64,000 nt of DNA from Nitrososphaerota archaeon (GCA_029785625.1 JAFLZI010000001.1:62001-126000), one strand, 5' to 3'. Shown: positions 1-9,284, counted from the first letter of the stretch. The notes: generated from the letters alone by a model not told the origin. A program made the numbers and translations.

Positions 1-1
1 C

Positions 2-583
2 GGAACTGGCATATCGCTCAAACCCGAAGCGGATTCTGACGGCCTGAAACTACGCATCGACTCGGTCAGGGTTGCTGCTTTCTTCTCGCAGTTCGGGCAT
101 TCGGCAGACACCAAGAAGCTGCCATGGTGGATGGTCTTGCTCCCGCCTGTCAACATACGGGAGATAGTCCGTGGTGAATTCTGGAGCGATGGTCACTATT
201 CGAATAAATTCTACGAGTACGCCACTAAGATGCGCTCGAACTACTTCATCATCCGAACAACGTCAAGCGAGTTGGCGATGCAGACGCATTATATCCTGAG
301 TCGCTTGGAGATACTGTCTTCCGTCAGCACTGAGAAGCAGAAAGACCGTAAGCTGTGCTACTCGGTCACAGTTCACACGCCCTATGTCGAGGCGATGGGT
401 CAGCTTGTGGAACTCCCTGCGAAGAATAACGAGGTCTCGCACAGTTACGTACACATCAGCGACCGGATGGTAGTCTCCCCAGTGGTCAAGATCGAGGTTA
501 AGGAAGTAAGCAATTATCTTGTGCAGAACCTGGAGGTCGAAGGAGATAACAGCTACGTTGCCTCAAATGTCTCTGTCCACAAC
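2..583 (+). mobile_element. Intein (C-terminal part) with DOD/LAGLIDADG homing endonuclease
   Basis: About 194 intein residues are visible. The endonuclease region shows LPWWM, a LAGLIDADG-like GEFWSDG helix and TTSSELA. The splicing end shows a block F-like segment (LEVEGDNSYVAS) and block G with penultimate His, terminal Asn, then extein Cys. These residues are those needed for Asn cyclisation and thioester chemistry, so splicing looks intact. The N-terminal splicing blocks and the first LAGLIDADG motif lie outside the window. Confidence 0.92.
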
Positions 584-778
584 TGCGTCTTCTGCGGCCT
601 CTGTGTCGACGCATGCCCCTTCGACGCCCTCGACATGACCAACGAATACGAGCTGGCGGCCTACGACAAGATGGGCCTGAAGTACACGCCTGACATGCTC
701 GCCGTCCCGCCGAAGCTGGAAGGCAAGAAGTACAAAGTGAAGTTCGACACCGAAAAGGGGGTGGTCACCTACGGCTGA
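2..778 (+). CDS. nuoI: NADH/F420-type Complex I subunit I (4Fe-4S), 5'-truncated, interrupted by an intein
   Basis: The frame is open from base 2, so the gene starts left of the window. Codons 2-583 encode the C-terminal part of a large intein: a second LAGLIDADG motif (GEFWSDG), the TTSSELA stretch of DOD-type homing endonucleases, and splicing blocks F and G ending in SVHN. The extein resumes at 584 with Cys and reads CVFCGLCVDACP, the second 4Fe-4S motif of NuoI, then about 50 more residues. NuoI carries electrons through clusters N6a and N6b in the peripheral arm. The intein thus sits just before the first Cys of the second cluster and uses that Cys as its +1 nucleophile. The intein DNA is visibly less GC-rich than the extein. 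It leads a tight operon with nuoJKMLMN. Confidence 0.93.
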   Translation, partial: GTGISLKPEADSDGLKLRIDSVRVAAFFSQFGHSADTKKLPWWMVLLPPVNIREIVRGEFWSDGHYSNKFYEYATKMRSNYFIIRTTSSELAMQTHYILSRLEILSSVSTEKQKDRKLCYSVTVHTPYVEAMGQLVELPAKNNEVSHSYVHISDRMVVSPVVKIEVKEVSNYLVQNLEVEGDNSYVASNVSVHNCVFCGLCVDACPFDALDMTNEYELAAYDKMGLKYTPDMLAVPPKLEGKKYKVKFDTEKGVVTYG

Positions 779-794
779 CGCCGTCTTCCTGGCC

Positions 795-1277
795 ATGGCG
801 GTCGTCACGGTCGGTGGTGCGATAGTCTCTCTTGAGGCGAAGGAGCTCGTCTACGGCGCCATCGGCCTCGCAGGCTCGCTGTTCGGGGTAGCCACTCTCT
901 TCTTCCTCCTCAATGCCCCCTACGTGGCGGTCTTCCAGATCGCCGTCTACATCGGGGCCGTGGCGGTCCTCATCCTGTTCACCGTGATGCTGGTGAGGCA
1001 GGAGGGCTGGGCCGGAGAGGCGAGGCCGAAGTCGACTACGACCGTCGCAGGGGTGATCGCAGCGGTGGCGGTCATACTCGCGCTGACCTTCGCTGTCCTG
1101 GCGACCGACCTCTCGAGGTTCACCGTCATCGCTAACACAGCGACCTACATAGACGTGGGCAAGCTCATCTCGACAGGCTACGCGCCCGTCCTGGAGGTGC
1201 TCGCCTTGGTTCTGGCCGCTTCCATCGTGGGCGCCCTGGCCCTGTCCAGAGTCGACAGGGAGGGGGACACTCGTTGA
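795..1277 (+). CDS. nuoJ: Complex I membrane subunit J
   Basis: A 160-residue hydrophobic protein with about five membrane segments. The conserved third helix with its YIGAVAVLILFTVML pattern (the pi-bulge helix of NuoJ) is present. NuoJ joins the quinone-site module to the antiporter-like modules and takes part in conformational coupling. The ATG at 795 lies 16 nt after nuoI. The stop overlaps the TTG start of nuoK (TTGA). Confidence 0.92.
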   Translation: MAVVTVGGAIVSLEAKELVYGAIGLAGSLFGVATLFFLLNAPYVAVFQIAVYIGAVAVLILFTVMLVRQEGWAGEARPKSTTTVAGVIAAVAVILALTFAVLATDLSRFTVIANTATYIDVGKLISTGYAPVLEVLALVLAASIVGALALSRVDREGDTR

Positions 1278-1591
1278 ATTCTCTCTCCGACTTCGTCGTA
1301 GTTTCTGCCCTCCTCTTCGGCATAGGCGTCTACGGTTTGGTGACCAAGCGGAACGCCATGAGGCTCCTGTTCGCCGTCGAGCTGATGATAAACGCCGCCA
1401 ACCTGAACTTCGTAGCATTCAACCAGTACCTCCCCTACCAGGAGGCGAGCAACGCCGTGGGCCAGACGGTCGTGCTGTTCTCGATCGCCCTGGCCGCCGC
1501 CGAGGCCGCTGTGATCCTGGCCATAGTGATAGTCGCCTATAGGCTGCACAACAACATCGACGTGAGCGAAATGAAGACCTTGGAGGGATAG
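1274..1591 (+). CDS. nuoK: Complex I membrane subunit K
   Basis: A 105-residue, three-helix protein, the usual length for NuoK (MrpC homologue). Two conserved buried glutamates of the proton path are visible: one in the VELMINAANLNF helix and one in the AAAEAAVILAI helix. It starts at a TTG that overlaps the nuoJ stop, which fits translational coupling. A 64-nt gap follows before the first NuoM-like gene. Confidence 0.94.
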   Translation: MNSLSDFVVVSALLFGIGVYGLVTKRNAMRLLFAVELMINAANLNFVAFNQYLPYQEASNAVGQTVVLFSIALAAAEAAVILAIVIVAYRLHNNIDVSEMKTLEG

Positions 1592-1655
1592 CGGTGCTAC
1601 AACACGCCTTCGAGAACACTGGTCCGATGCCAAGGGCTGAGCTTCGCTAGAGGGG

Positions 1656-3164
1656 TTGCCAGTGGAATATATCCTTCTCCAGACAGTGGCGGTACCACTC
1701 GTCGTCGCCCCTGTTGTCCTGCTCCTCGGCAGGAAGCTCGGCCGTAACGTCGGCTGGGTAGCATTCGCCTCCCTGCTCTACACCACGCTGCTCCTCGCCT
1801 ACCTCGCTTCCTCCCTGTTCAACGGTGGGGCCAGCGTGACGGAGTCCTATGCCTGGGTCCCGGTGTCGGGCCTGGTCTTCGGGTTCCTCGGGGACAACCT
1901 GAGCATCCCCGTGGCCCTGACGATGAACATCATCGTCACAGCCACCTCGGTCTATTCGATGGGGTACATGAAGCACAGGCTAGAGGCCATGTACGGGGAA
2001 GAGAGGAAGGGGCAGTACTCGCTCTACTTCCTCAACTTCATGCTCCTGGACGCCGGGCTGATAGGCATCTCACTTTCCACCAACCTCCTGGAACTGTACA
2101 TGTTCCTCGAGCTGATGCTGATACCTTCGGCATTCATGATGGCGCTCTTCGGGTACGTCAACAGGGAGCGGGTCGCAATCATGTACTTCCTCTGGAACCA
2201 CCTCGGCGCCTTCATCTTCCTCGCGGGGATAGTCTTAGTGTACACGGCGACCGGGAGCTTCCAGATCTCGGCCCTTTCCACCATCCCACTGGGGACCGTC
2301 GCCTACTGGGCGGTCGGCCTCATCCTAGTCGGTTGGCTCATCAAGATGGCGGTCTTCGGTGTCCACATGTGGCTCCCCTACGCCCACGCGGAGCACCCGA
2401 CCTCCTTCGCGCCGATAATGGCCACCATCGTGGCAGTGGGGAACTACGTCGTAGTGAGGCTGCTCGTCGAGGGGATGCCGGCCGCCTTCCTGCCATTCTC
2501 CTTTCCCCTGATGGTGATCGCCCTGATCACCATGGTGTTCGGCGGAGCCATGACCATGGTCCAGAACGACGTGAAGTACGTCTACGCCTGGTCCACCATC
2601 AGCCAGAACGCTTACTCGCTCCTCGGCATAGGGAGCCTCACCCTCCTCGGCGTGTCCGGAGGGGTGTTCTACTTCCTCAACCACATAATCGGAAAGACCA
2701 TCCTCTTCTGCGTCGCTGGCATCCTGGTCTCACAGGTCGGGACCAGGGACATCCGCAAGATGGGCGGCCTGGCGTCCAAGATGCCCCTGACCGCCGCCCT
2801 GGCTCTCATAGGGACCATGGTAATCTCCGCCGTCCCCCCTACCGGCGGCTTCCAGGCCGAGTGGATACTGTTCGAGGGCGTCTTCGCCCGGGGCACGACC
2901 GGAGGGATTGAGTGGAACTTCGTCGTCGCCATCGGAGGGCTCGCGGCCACTATCCTGACCGTGGCGTACACCTTCTGGCCGATGCGCAGGATATTTTTCG
3001 GACCTCTCCGGGCCGAGCTGCAAGACGTCCGGGAAGCGCCACTCATCATGATCCTCCCAATCTTCTTCCTCGCTGTGCTCGCCATTGCCATAGGCATCTA
3101 CCCTGACCTGCTCTTCAGGTCTCTCTATCACTTCGCCAGCGGCATCGGGCTAGGAGTCCGCTGA
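1656..3164 (+). CDS. nuoM: Complex I antiporter-like subunit, NuoM/MrpD family (first copy)
   Basis: About 500 residues with roughly 14 membrane segments. The proton-channel glutamate of helix 5 (E152 in LYMFLELMLIP) and lysine of helix 7 (K230 in GWLIKMAVF) are present, as is the C-terminal PPTGGFQAEW motif with its Glu. The helix-8 lysine typical of NuoM is replaced by a small residue (A260 by alignment to the following Tyr). It lies between nuoK and nuoL, where most bacterial operons have no gene, so it is an extra proton-pumping module. TTG at 1656 or GTG at 1662 could be the start. Confidence 0.9.
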   Translation: MPVEYILLQTVAVPLVVAPVVLLLGRKLGRNVGWVAFASLLYTTLLLAYLASSLFNGGASVTESYAWVPVSGLVFGFLGDNLSIPVALTMNIIVTATSVYSMGYMKHRLEAMYGEERKGQYSLYFLNFMLLDAGLIGISLSTNLLELYMFLELMLIPSAFMMALFGYVNRERVAIMYFLWNHLGAFIFLAGIVLVYTATGSFQISALSTIPLGTVAYWAVGLILVGWLIKMAVFGVHMWLPYAHAEHPTSFAPIMATIVAVGNYVVVRLLVEGMPAAFLPFSFPLMVIALITMVFGGAMTMVQNDVKYVYAWSTISQNAYSLLGIGSLTLLGVSGGVFYFLNHIIGKTILFCVAGILVSQVGTRDIRKMGGLASKMPLTAALALIGTMVISAVPPTGGFQAEWILFEGVFARGTTGGIEWNFVVAIGGLAATILTVAYTFWPMRRIFFGPLRAELQDVREAPLIMILPIFFLAVLAIAIGIYPDLLFRSLYHFASGIGLGVR

Positions 3165-3166
3165 GC

Positions 3167-5308
3167 ATGACCGCCGTCCCCGTCCCATCGTACTTTGTCT
3201 GGCTGATCTTCATCCTCCCATACATCGGGACCGTGGTTGCCCCTCTGACCGGAAAAGGGAGGGTCAGGGACGCCTTGGCGGTGCTCTTCCCGCTGCTGTC
3301 GGCTCTCTTCGCGCTCGACCTCCTCATCCCGGTGGTCCAGGGAAACACTGTCTCGCTGGTCAACTCAGTCATCCCGGCTTCCGTCCCCTGGATACCAGAG
3401 CTTGGCATCAGCTTCGGGGTCCTATCCGATCCGTACACGGTCATCATCGCGAACCTCGTCGCGTGGATCAGTTTCCTCGTGATGCTCTATAGCGTGGACT
3501 ACATGAAAGGGGACCGCGGGCTCACGAGATACTGGTTCTTCATGAGCTTCTTCATAGGGAGCATGCAGCTCATCGTGCTGTCGAACAACCTCCTGGGGCT
3601 CTTCATCGGTTGGGAGGGGGTGGGGCTGTGCAGCTACGCCCTCATCGGCTATTACTATCACGACGAAACCGAGAACTGGGTCGGGACCCCCGGGTCGATG
3701 GCGCTGGGAGAGGAGCAGGCATACTCTCCGTCCCACGCGGGGATGAAGGCGTTCTTCATGACTAGGGTGGGGGACCTGGCCATGCTCGCCGGGATTCTAA
3801 TCCTCTTCGTCTTTTCGGGGACCTTCAACTATCACGACCTGGCCACTTCCACGGGGTGGGCCACGGCCCTCGCGGCCTCGGGACTCCTAGTCCCTGTCGC
3901 GCTGCTCATCTTCGGCGGAGCCATAGGCAAGTCGGCCCAGTTCCCGCTCCAGGAGTGGCTCCCGGACGCCATGGCCGGCCCCGCGCCGGTGTCGGCGTTG
4001 ATCCACGCGGCGACCATGGTAAACGCAGGGGTCGTCCTCGTCGCGCGCATAGGTCCGATATTCTATTTCGCCCTCGCCTCCAACCCCGCCCTGATTCAAC
4101 CGTTCTTCATGGTGGTCGCCTGGATCGGCGCGTTCACCGCCTTCATGGCGGCCACCCAGGCCATGGTGGGCTTCGAGCTGAAGAAGCTGCTGGCGTACTC
4201 GACGGTGTCTCAGATAGGCTACATGATTCTGGCCCTCGGCCTCGCCGGTCTCTCGACGAACTTCGCCGAGGGGCTGTCGGCCGGCCTATTCCAGCTGATA
4301 AGCCACGCCATCTTCAAGGCGGCCCTCTTCCTGATGGCAGGGTTCCTCATCCACCTCACCGGGACGAAGTACATCAACGAGATGGGGGGGCTCAAGGACA
4401 AGCTGAAGATCACCTTCGCCGTCTTCCTAATCGCTGCGGCCGCGCTCTCGGGAATTCCTCCGCTCAGCGGATTCTGGTCGAAGGACGCCATCCTGGCCAC
4501 CGCTTGGGGGGCGGGGCAGTATGGCCTCTTCATCGTCGGGTCCGCCACCGCAGGGCTGACGGCATTCTACGCCTTCAGGATGCTCGGCCTGGTCTTCTAC
4601 GGCATCAGGGCCAAGCCCGGCCACGAAGAGGTGGGGCACGAGCCGAAGGAGGCGTCTCCGCTGAGCTGGGTCCCATATTCGGTCCTCGGCGTCGGGACTG
4701 TGCTCATAGGGATACTGGGGTTCTTCAACCTCGGAAACTTCCTGCAGGCCGCGGCAATCACCTACATCTACTCCCTCTTCTCCGGCGCCTCCTTCTCCAG
4801 CCTCGCCCCGACGTCCTCGTTCAACTACGTCTCCTCCCTGATCACCATAGGCTTCATCATCGTGGGTTTGTTCTTCTCGGTCCAGTTATATGTGAGGCGG
4901 AAGGTCTCCCCGTCGCGTATCGTCGGGGAGTCCGGGGTCGCCCACACGCTCCACACTTTCCTCGAGAACCGCTGGTACATCAACGCAGTCTACTACAAGG
5001 TCTTCGTCAACGCCCCCCTGAGGGCGTCCTACTGGGCCTTCGACAACCTCGAGATAGGGGGGCTCGAGAGGGTGAACGACGGGGCCAGGGCGCTCGCCCT
5101 GTGGTTCTCGGCGGGAGGGAACTGGTTCGACAGAAACGTGATTGACATGATCTCAGATGGCGCCGCGAGGGCCGGTAAGCGGCTCTCCAGGGCCTTCCGC
5201 AGGCTGCAGACGGGGGTCCTCGAGCAGTACGCCCTCGTCCTCGCCGTGGGCCTCATCATACTCCTGCTGCTCTTCCTGCTCCTGTCGGGGGTGCACCTTC
5301 TGATATGA
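3167..5308 (+). CDS. nuoL: Complex I antiporter-like subunit L
   Basis: A 713-residue distal pumping subunit. Helix 5 shows FIGWEGVGLCSYALIGYY with the channel Glu, and helices 7-8 show QFPLQEWLPDAMAGPAPVSA followed by LIHAATMV. The C-terminal extension includes charged segments expected for the lateral amphipathic helix and a final membrane anchor (LVLAVGLIILLLLFLLLSG). ATG at 3167 is 2 nt after the previous stop, and the end overlaps the next start (ATGA). Confidence 0.95.
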   Translation: MTAVPVPSYFVWLIFILPYIGTVVAPLTGKGRVRDALAVLFPLLSALFALDLLIPVVQGNTVSLVNSVIPASVPWIPELGISFGVLSDPYTVIIANLVAWISFLVMLYSVDYMKGDRGLTRYWFFMSFFIGSMQLIVLSNNLLGLFIGWEGVGLCSYALIGYYYHDETENWVGTPGSMALGEEQAYSPSHAGMKAFFMTRVGDLAMLAGILILFVFSGTFNYHDLATSTGWATALAASGLLVPVALLIFGGAIGKSAQFPLQEWLPDAMAGPAPVSALIHAATMVNAGVVLVARIGPIFYFALASNPALIQPFFMVVAWIGAFTAFMAATQAMVGFELKKLLAYSTVSQIGYMILALGLAGLSTNFAEGLSAGLFQLISHAIFKAALFLMAGFLIHLTGTKYINEMGGLKDKLKITFAVFLIAAAALSGIPPLSGFWSKDAILATAWGAGQYGLFIVGSATAGLTAFYAFRMLGLVFYGIRAKPGHEEVGHEPKEASPLSWVPYSVLGVGTVLIGILGFFNLGNFLQAAAITYIYSLFSGASFSSLAPTSSFNYVSSLITIGFIIVGLFFSVQLYVRRKVSPSRIVGESGVAHTLHTFLENRWYINAVYYKVFVNAPLRASYWAFDNLEIGGLERVNDGARALALWFSAGGNWFDRNVIDMISDGAARAGKRLSRAFRRLQTGVLEQYALVLAVGLIILLLLFLLLSGVHLLI

Positions 5309-6801
5309 TCCCAATACTCTCGATACTGCTGTTCCTGCCCATCGCGGCGTCCGTCCCTGCCTACCTGATCCTCAGCAGGCGCAAGTCGGTGGGGGTGTGG
5401 TTCACCCTGGGCGTGGCCTTAGCCGAGCTCGTCCTCGCTCTGTACGTCTTCTACTTCGTATACGCCAACTTTCCGGGCCTGGGCCACTCGGGTTTGGGCC
5501 AGTACGCGCTGACGGAACAGTACAGCTGGGTGAGCGTCGCATCCTTCGGGGTGAACTACCTGGTGGGGGTGGACGGGCTCAGCTCTCCGCTCGTCTTGGC
5601 GACCGCCCTGCTGACCGTTTTTGCAGTAATCGGGTCGAGGAGGCTGATAGACAGGTCGGAGCCCGCATACTACTCTCTCATCCTCCTATTCGAGGGAGCA
5701 ATCGTAGGCGTCTTCCTGTCTCTGAACCTCGTGCTGTTCTACTTCTTCTGGGACCTGGTCATGATTCCCATGTTCTTCCTGATTGGGATCTGGGGCGGCG
5801 ACAGGAAGAAGTACGCGGCCATGAAGTTCATGATATTCATCTTCACCGGGAGTATGATACTCCTTCTGGCCCTGATGGCGGCCTACATGGGGGTCAGTCC
5901 GACGACCTTCGACATCCCGAGTCTGGCTGGACGGATTCCAGCCTCCGTCCAGTACCTGCCTCTCTTGGCGTCTTTCATCGGCTTCGGCATCAAGCTCCCT
6001 GTCTTCCCGCTTCACAGCTGGCTTCCGGACGCCTACACCCAGGCGCCCGCCCCCGTCGCAGTCCTTCTCGCGGGGGTGCAGTCAGCCATGGGCGGGTACG
6101 GGCTCATAAGAATCAGCATCGGGCTCTTCCCTCAGGCGGCCGAGCAGTGGGCCTGGGCGTTCATGGCCGTAGGGATAGTGACGATGTTTTACGGCGCGGG
6201 GGTCGCCATACTCTCCAAGAACCTGAGGTCGATGTTCGCCTACACGAGCATCGCTGGGATGGGGTTCGTCGTGCTCGGCTCCTTCGCGACTGTGGCGTCT
6301 GGGAGCATCATAGGGATGCAGGGAGCCATACTCGAGATGTTCGTCCATGCCTTCACCGCCGGGTCCCTCTTCATGCTCGCGGGCTACATCCAGAAGGGGC
6401 TCGGCACCACTGACATCTCCCTGATGAGCGGCCTTCGGAGCGTAATCCCGCGAGCGGGGACGCTCCTCGTCTTCGCCTGCGTGGGGGCGATGGCTCTCCC
6501 TCCCTTCGGGAGCTTCGTCGCCGAGGTCCTGGTGATAGTGGGAGGGATCCACGCTACCCCCTATGCAGCCGTCGCCATCTTGGTCCCAGTGATGATAGGA
6601 GGGTACATGCTGTGGATGATCAAGCGGGCTGTGCTGTCGCCGCCTCTCACCGGGTCCACTGGGACTGACATACAAGACGTGGACGCGGCTGTCCTGGCTC
6701 TCTACCTCGTGCCGTTGATCATCATGATGTTCTTCTCGGCCCTCGTGCTGGGGCCCGCGGCCCCGGTCGTGCAGCACCTGCTCAACTTGGTGAGCCACTA
6801 G
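5305..6801 (+). CDS. nuoM: Complex I antiporter-like subunit, NuoM family (second copy)
   Basis: A 498-residue polytopic protein with the NuoM fold: GIKLPVFPLHSWLPDAY in helix 7 (K230) and LPPFGSFVAEV with the C-terminal Glu. Two key positions differ from standard NuoM. The helix-5 glutamate (FFWEMML in E. coli) is Asp here (FFWDLVM, D150), and the helix-8 lysine is Ala (A261). Whether it still pumps with normal stoichiometry is open. The start overlaps the nuoL stop; nuoN begins 1 nt after its stop. Confidence 0.92.
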   Translation: MIPILSILLFLPIAASVPAYLILSRRKSVGVWFTLGVALAELVLALYVFYFVYANFPGLGHSGLGQYALTEQYSWVSVASFGVNYLVGVDGLSSPLVLATALLTVFAVIGSRRLIDRSEPAYYSLILLFEGAIVGVFLSLNLVLFYFFWDLVMIPMFFLIGIWGGDRKKYAAMKFMIFIFTGSMILLLALMAAYMGVSPTTFDIPSLAGRIPASVQYLPLLASFIGFGIKLPVFPLHSWLPDAYTQAPAPVAVLLAGVQSAMGGYGLIRISIGLFPQAAEQWAWAFMAVGIVTMFYGAGVAILSKNLRSMFAYTSIAGMGFVVLGSFATVASGSIIGMQGAILEMFVHAFTAGSLFMLAGYIQKGLGTTDISLMSGLRSVIPRAGTLLVFACVGAMALPPFGSFVAEVLVIVGGIHATPYAAVAILVPVMIGGYMLWMIKRAVLSPPLTGSTGTDIQDVDAAVLALYLVPLIIMMFFSALVLGPAAPVVQHLLNLVSH

Positions 6802-6802
6802 G

Positions 6803-8275
6803 ATGGAGTACATACTAGCAGCAGTCATCGCGCTGGGCGCAGCCGCCCTGGGCACCCCCCTCCTGCAGACAGTGGGGCGCAGGTTCAGAGCGGGCGCCTA
6901 CGCGTCCATCGCCGCCCTAGGGGTCGCCATCGTGATGGTGGCTGCTAACACTGCCTACGGGGGAGGCGTCTCCTACTTCGGTCACCTGCTTGTCTCCGAC
7001 GCCCTGGGGGACCTGTTCGCCCTGGTCGTCCTCTCTGTGTCGCTCGCGGTGGCAGTCGTCTCGCTCTACTCGTCCCCCAGCGCCCCGAACATCCCCTCCT
7101 ACTACTCGCTCCTGTTGTTCTCTGCCCTGGGGATGCTCCTCCTATCCTACTCCGCCGACCTGCTCATGCTGTTCGTCGCCTGGGAACTGATGAGCCTCCC
7201 TACCTACGTCCTGGCGGGTTTCGACAAGAAGAGGGTGGAGTCCAACGAGGCTGCAGCGAAGTACGCCATCCTCGGCGCCCTCTCGTCGGCCATAATACTC
7301 TACGCCATGAGCCTGACCTACGGCATGACCGGTACCACCCAGATCTCCGGGGTGGTGGCCAGGATAGCCTCTGAACCCTTCAACCCGCTCGTCAGCGTAG
7401 CCATCCTCCTCTTCATCGTAGGGTTCGGGTTCAAGATGTCGATAGTCCCGTTCCACATGTGGGTCCCGGACGCCTACGAGGGGTCACCTCCGGCGGTAGC
7501 CACCCTGTTCGCGACGGCGACCAAGAAGGCGGGGTTCGTGGCAGCCATCAGGGTGGTCCTGGCTGTAGCCACCGTCTACGCCCTTGCGCCGAACTCGGTC
7601 TTCACACTGGCCAACGTCCTCGCCGTCCTCGCGGTCGTCACGATGACACTGGGGAACGTTGCAGCACTGACGCAGAAGAGCATGACAAGGCTGCTCGCCT
7701 ACTCCAGCATCGCCCAGGCAGGATACATCTTGGTAGGCTTCGCCATCTTCGCCTACAGCCAACAGACAGGGCTGTATGCTTACAACGCCGTGCTAGGGAT
7801 GACAGGTGCCCTCTTCCACATAGTCAACCACGCGATAATGAAGGGCGCCGCCTTCCTAGCGGCTATGCTCGTGCTCATCCAGTTGAAGAGGAGCGACCTT
7901 GACATCTACAATGGCCTTGCGAAGAGGATGCCCATCACGGCGTTCACTCTCGCCGTCGCGTTCCTGGCCCTGGCCGGGATTCCCCCGCTCAGCGGCTTCT
8001 GGAGCAAGCTCATCCTGTTCCTGTCGGTCATCAACACCCCGCTCGCCTGGGTCGCAGTGGCTGCGATACTGAACAGCGCATTCAGCCTCGGTTACTACTT
8101 CTGGGTCATCAAGAGGATGTACCTCGACCAAGGTGAGAGCACAGAGAGGGTGAATGAGCCCTCCGGGTTCGTCGTCGTGTTCGCGGTGCTGGTCGGCCTG
8201 ATAATCGGCATAGGGCTCTTCCCCCAGGGGTTCATCGCTTTCGCCCATGCCGCCGCCACGAGTCTCTTCCCGTAG
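6803..8275 (+). CDS. nuoN: Complex I antiporter-like subunit N
   Basis: A 490-residue, 14-helix protein. The channel residues are all visible: Glu in MLFVAWELMSLP, Lys in VGFGFKMSIVPFHMWVPDAY, and a helix-8 lysine in ATATKKAGF. AGIPPLSGFWSK is the usual helix-12 signature. It is the last gene of this nuo operon; about 210 nt separate it from the ATPase operon, which has its own promoter. Confidence 0.95.
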   Translation: MEYILAAVIALGAAALGTPLLQTVGRRFRAGAYASIAALGVAIVMVAANTAYGGGVSYFGHLLVSDALGDLFALVVLSVSLAVAVVSLYSSPSAPNIPSYYSLLLFSALGMLLLSYSADLLMLFVAWELMSLPTYVLAGFDKKRVESNEAAAKYAILGALSSAIILYAMSLTYGMTGTTQISGVVARIASEPFNPLVSVAILLFIVGFGFKMSIVPFHMWVPDAYEGSPPAVATLFATATKKAGFVAAIRVVLAVATVYALAPNSVFTLANVLAVLAVVTMTLGNVAALTQKSMTRLLAYSSIAQAGYILVGFAIFAYSQQTGLYAYNAVLGMTGALFHIVNHAIMKGAAFLAAMLVLIQLKRSDLDIYNGLAKRMPITAFTLAVAFLALAGIPPLSGFWSKLILFLSVINTPLAWVAVAAILNSAFSLGYYFWVIKRMYLDQGESTERVNEPSGFVVVFAVLVGLIIGIGLFPQGFIAFAHAAATSLFP

Positions 8276-8443
8276 AAAAGGCGTCCATCAGAGTGGGGCC
8301 CCCGCTGGACCCTGGCCAGCCGCACTGTGTCGCCAGGGCCATGCCTGTCCTTCGGTTCGCGAAGTCCCAGGTTTCTGTCCGACCGCATCCCGGCGCCCTG
8401 TCGCCTTCTCTTCCGCCTCGAACGCGACGGATTTCAGATACGC

Positions 8444-8450
8444 ATAAATA
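8444..8450 (+). promoter_or_regulatory. TATA box of the A-type ATPase operon
   Basis: The A/T-rich ATAAATA lies in a GC-rich gap, 40 nt upstream of the atpK ATG at 8487. Archaeal initiation about 26 nt downstream would give a leader near 14 nt. It supports the ATG at 8487 over the in-frame GTG at 8457, which lies between the TATA box and the expected start of transcription. Confidence 0.6.
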
Positions 8451-8486
8451 CGGTTCGTGAAGGGAACCAAAAACGAGAATCGAGAG

Positions 8487-8711
8487 ATGGCGGTCGTAAG
8501 TCCCGAGCTCGCAATCGCAGCCGCTATAGTGATGGCCGGAGGGCTGATTGGAACCGGACTCGCCCAGCAGGGCATCGGAGCCGCGGGCATGGGTATCATC
8601 GCCGAAAAGCCTGAAAAGTTCGGACAGGTGCTCTTCTTCTTCGTAATCCCAGAGACCCTTTGGATCATCGGGTTCGTGCTCGGGATTATCCTACTGCTCA
8701 ACATCCTCTAG
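8487..8711 (+). CDS. atpK: A-type ATPase membrane rotor subunit K (c-subunit)
   Basis: A 74-residue single-hairpin proteolipid. Helix 2 carries the ion-binding carboxylate E56 within VIPETLWIIG. Helix 1 has GTGLAQQGIG with two glutamines (Q27, Q28) near the level of the site. Several copies form the rotor ring that turns as ions cross the membrane. A Gln in helix 1 plus Glu-Thr in helix 2 resembles Na+-binding rings, but the coupling ion cannot be decided by eye. First gene of the operon; atpE follows after 9 nt. Confidence 0.92.
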   Translation: MAVVSPELAIAAAIVMAGGLIGTGLAQQGIGAAGMGIIAEKPEKFGQVLFFFVIPETLWIIGFVLGIILLLNIL

Positions 8712-8720
8712 GCGACTGGA

Positions 8721-9278
8721 TTGGCCGCCGAAGCGTTGCTCGGAGAGGTCGAGGCAAAGTGCAATGACACCATCAGGGCGCTGGAGTCAGAGTATCTGGT
8801 CAAGAAGGGCGAAGTCGCCAGGAAGGCGGCCGAGCAGAGGTCGTACATCCAGGAATCAGGGAAGAAGGAGGCAGAGGCGGCTGCCCAGAGAGAGAGGGTA
8901 AGGATCGAGGGCGCTGCCAAGCTCCAGGCCAAGAAGATGATCTTCGACGCGACGGAGAAAGAGCTCGAGTCTAATCTCTCTGCACTCCGGCAGGTCCTCG
9001 CTGACTACGCCGAGTCAAAGGAGTACCAGAGCATGCTCGCAAAGATGGCCTCCTATGCGCAGAAGAAGCTCGGCGCCTCGATAAGCGTGGAGTGTCGCCC
9101 CTCCGACGCGGCCGCTCTGAAGAAGCTGGGCGTCAAAGTAGCCTCGTCAGACCTCCCCTCGATCGGTGGGTTCAACGCGACGAGCGAAGACGGTACCCTC
9201 GCCCTCGACATGACCTTCGAGGAGCTCCTCCGGACCCACGACGAGGACGCGCGCGCAGCTATCATCGGGACGGAATAA
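8721..9278 (+). CDS. atpE: A-type ATPase peripheral-stalk subunit E
   Basis: A 185-residue protein with a long charged, Ala/Glu/Lys-rich coiled coil over the first 100 residues and a globular C-terminal part with the FNATSEDGTLALDMTFEELL pattern of archaeal subunit E. It pairs with subunit H to form the peripheral stalk that holds the A/B head still. The start is a TTG 9 nt after atpK; no nearby ATG fits. Confidence 0.9.
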   Translation: MAAEALLGEVEAKCNDTIRALESEYLVKKGEVARKAAEQRSYIQESGKKEAEAAAQRERVRIEGAAKLQAKKMIFDATEKELESNLSALRQVLADYAESKEYQSMLAKMASYAQKKLGASISVECRPSDAAALKKLGVKVASSDLPSIGGFNATSEDGTLALDMTFEELLRTHDEDARAAIIGTE

Positions 9279-9284
9279 CGCGCC

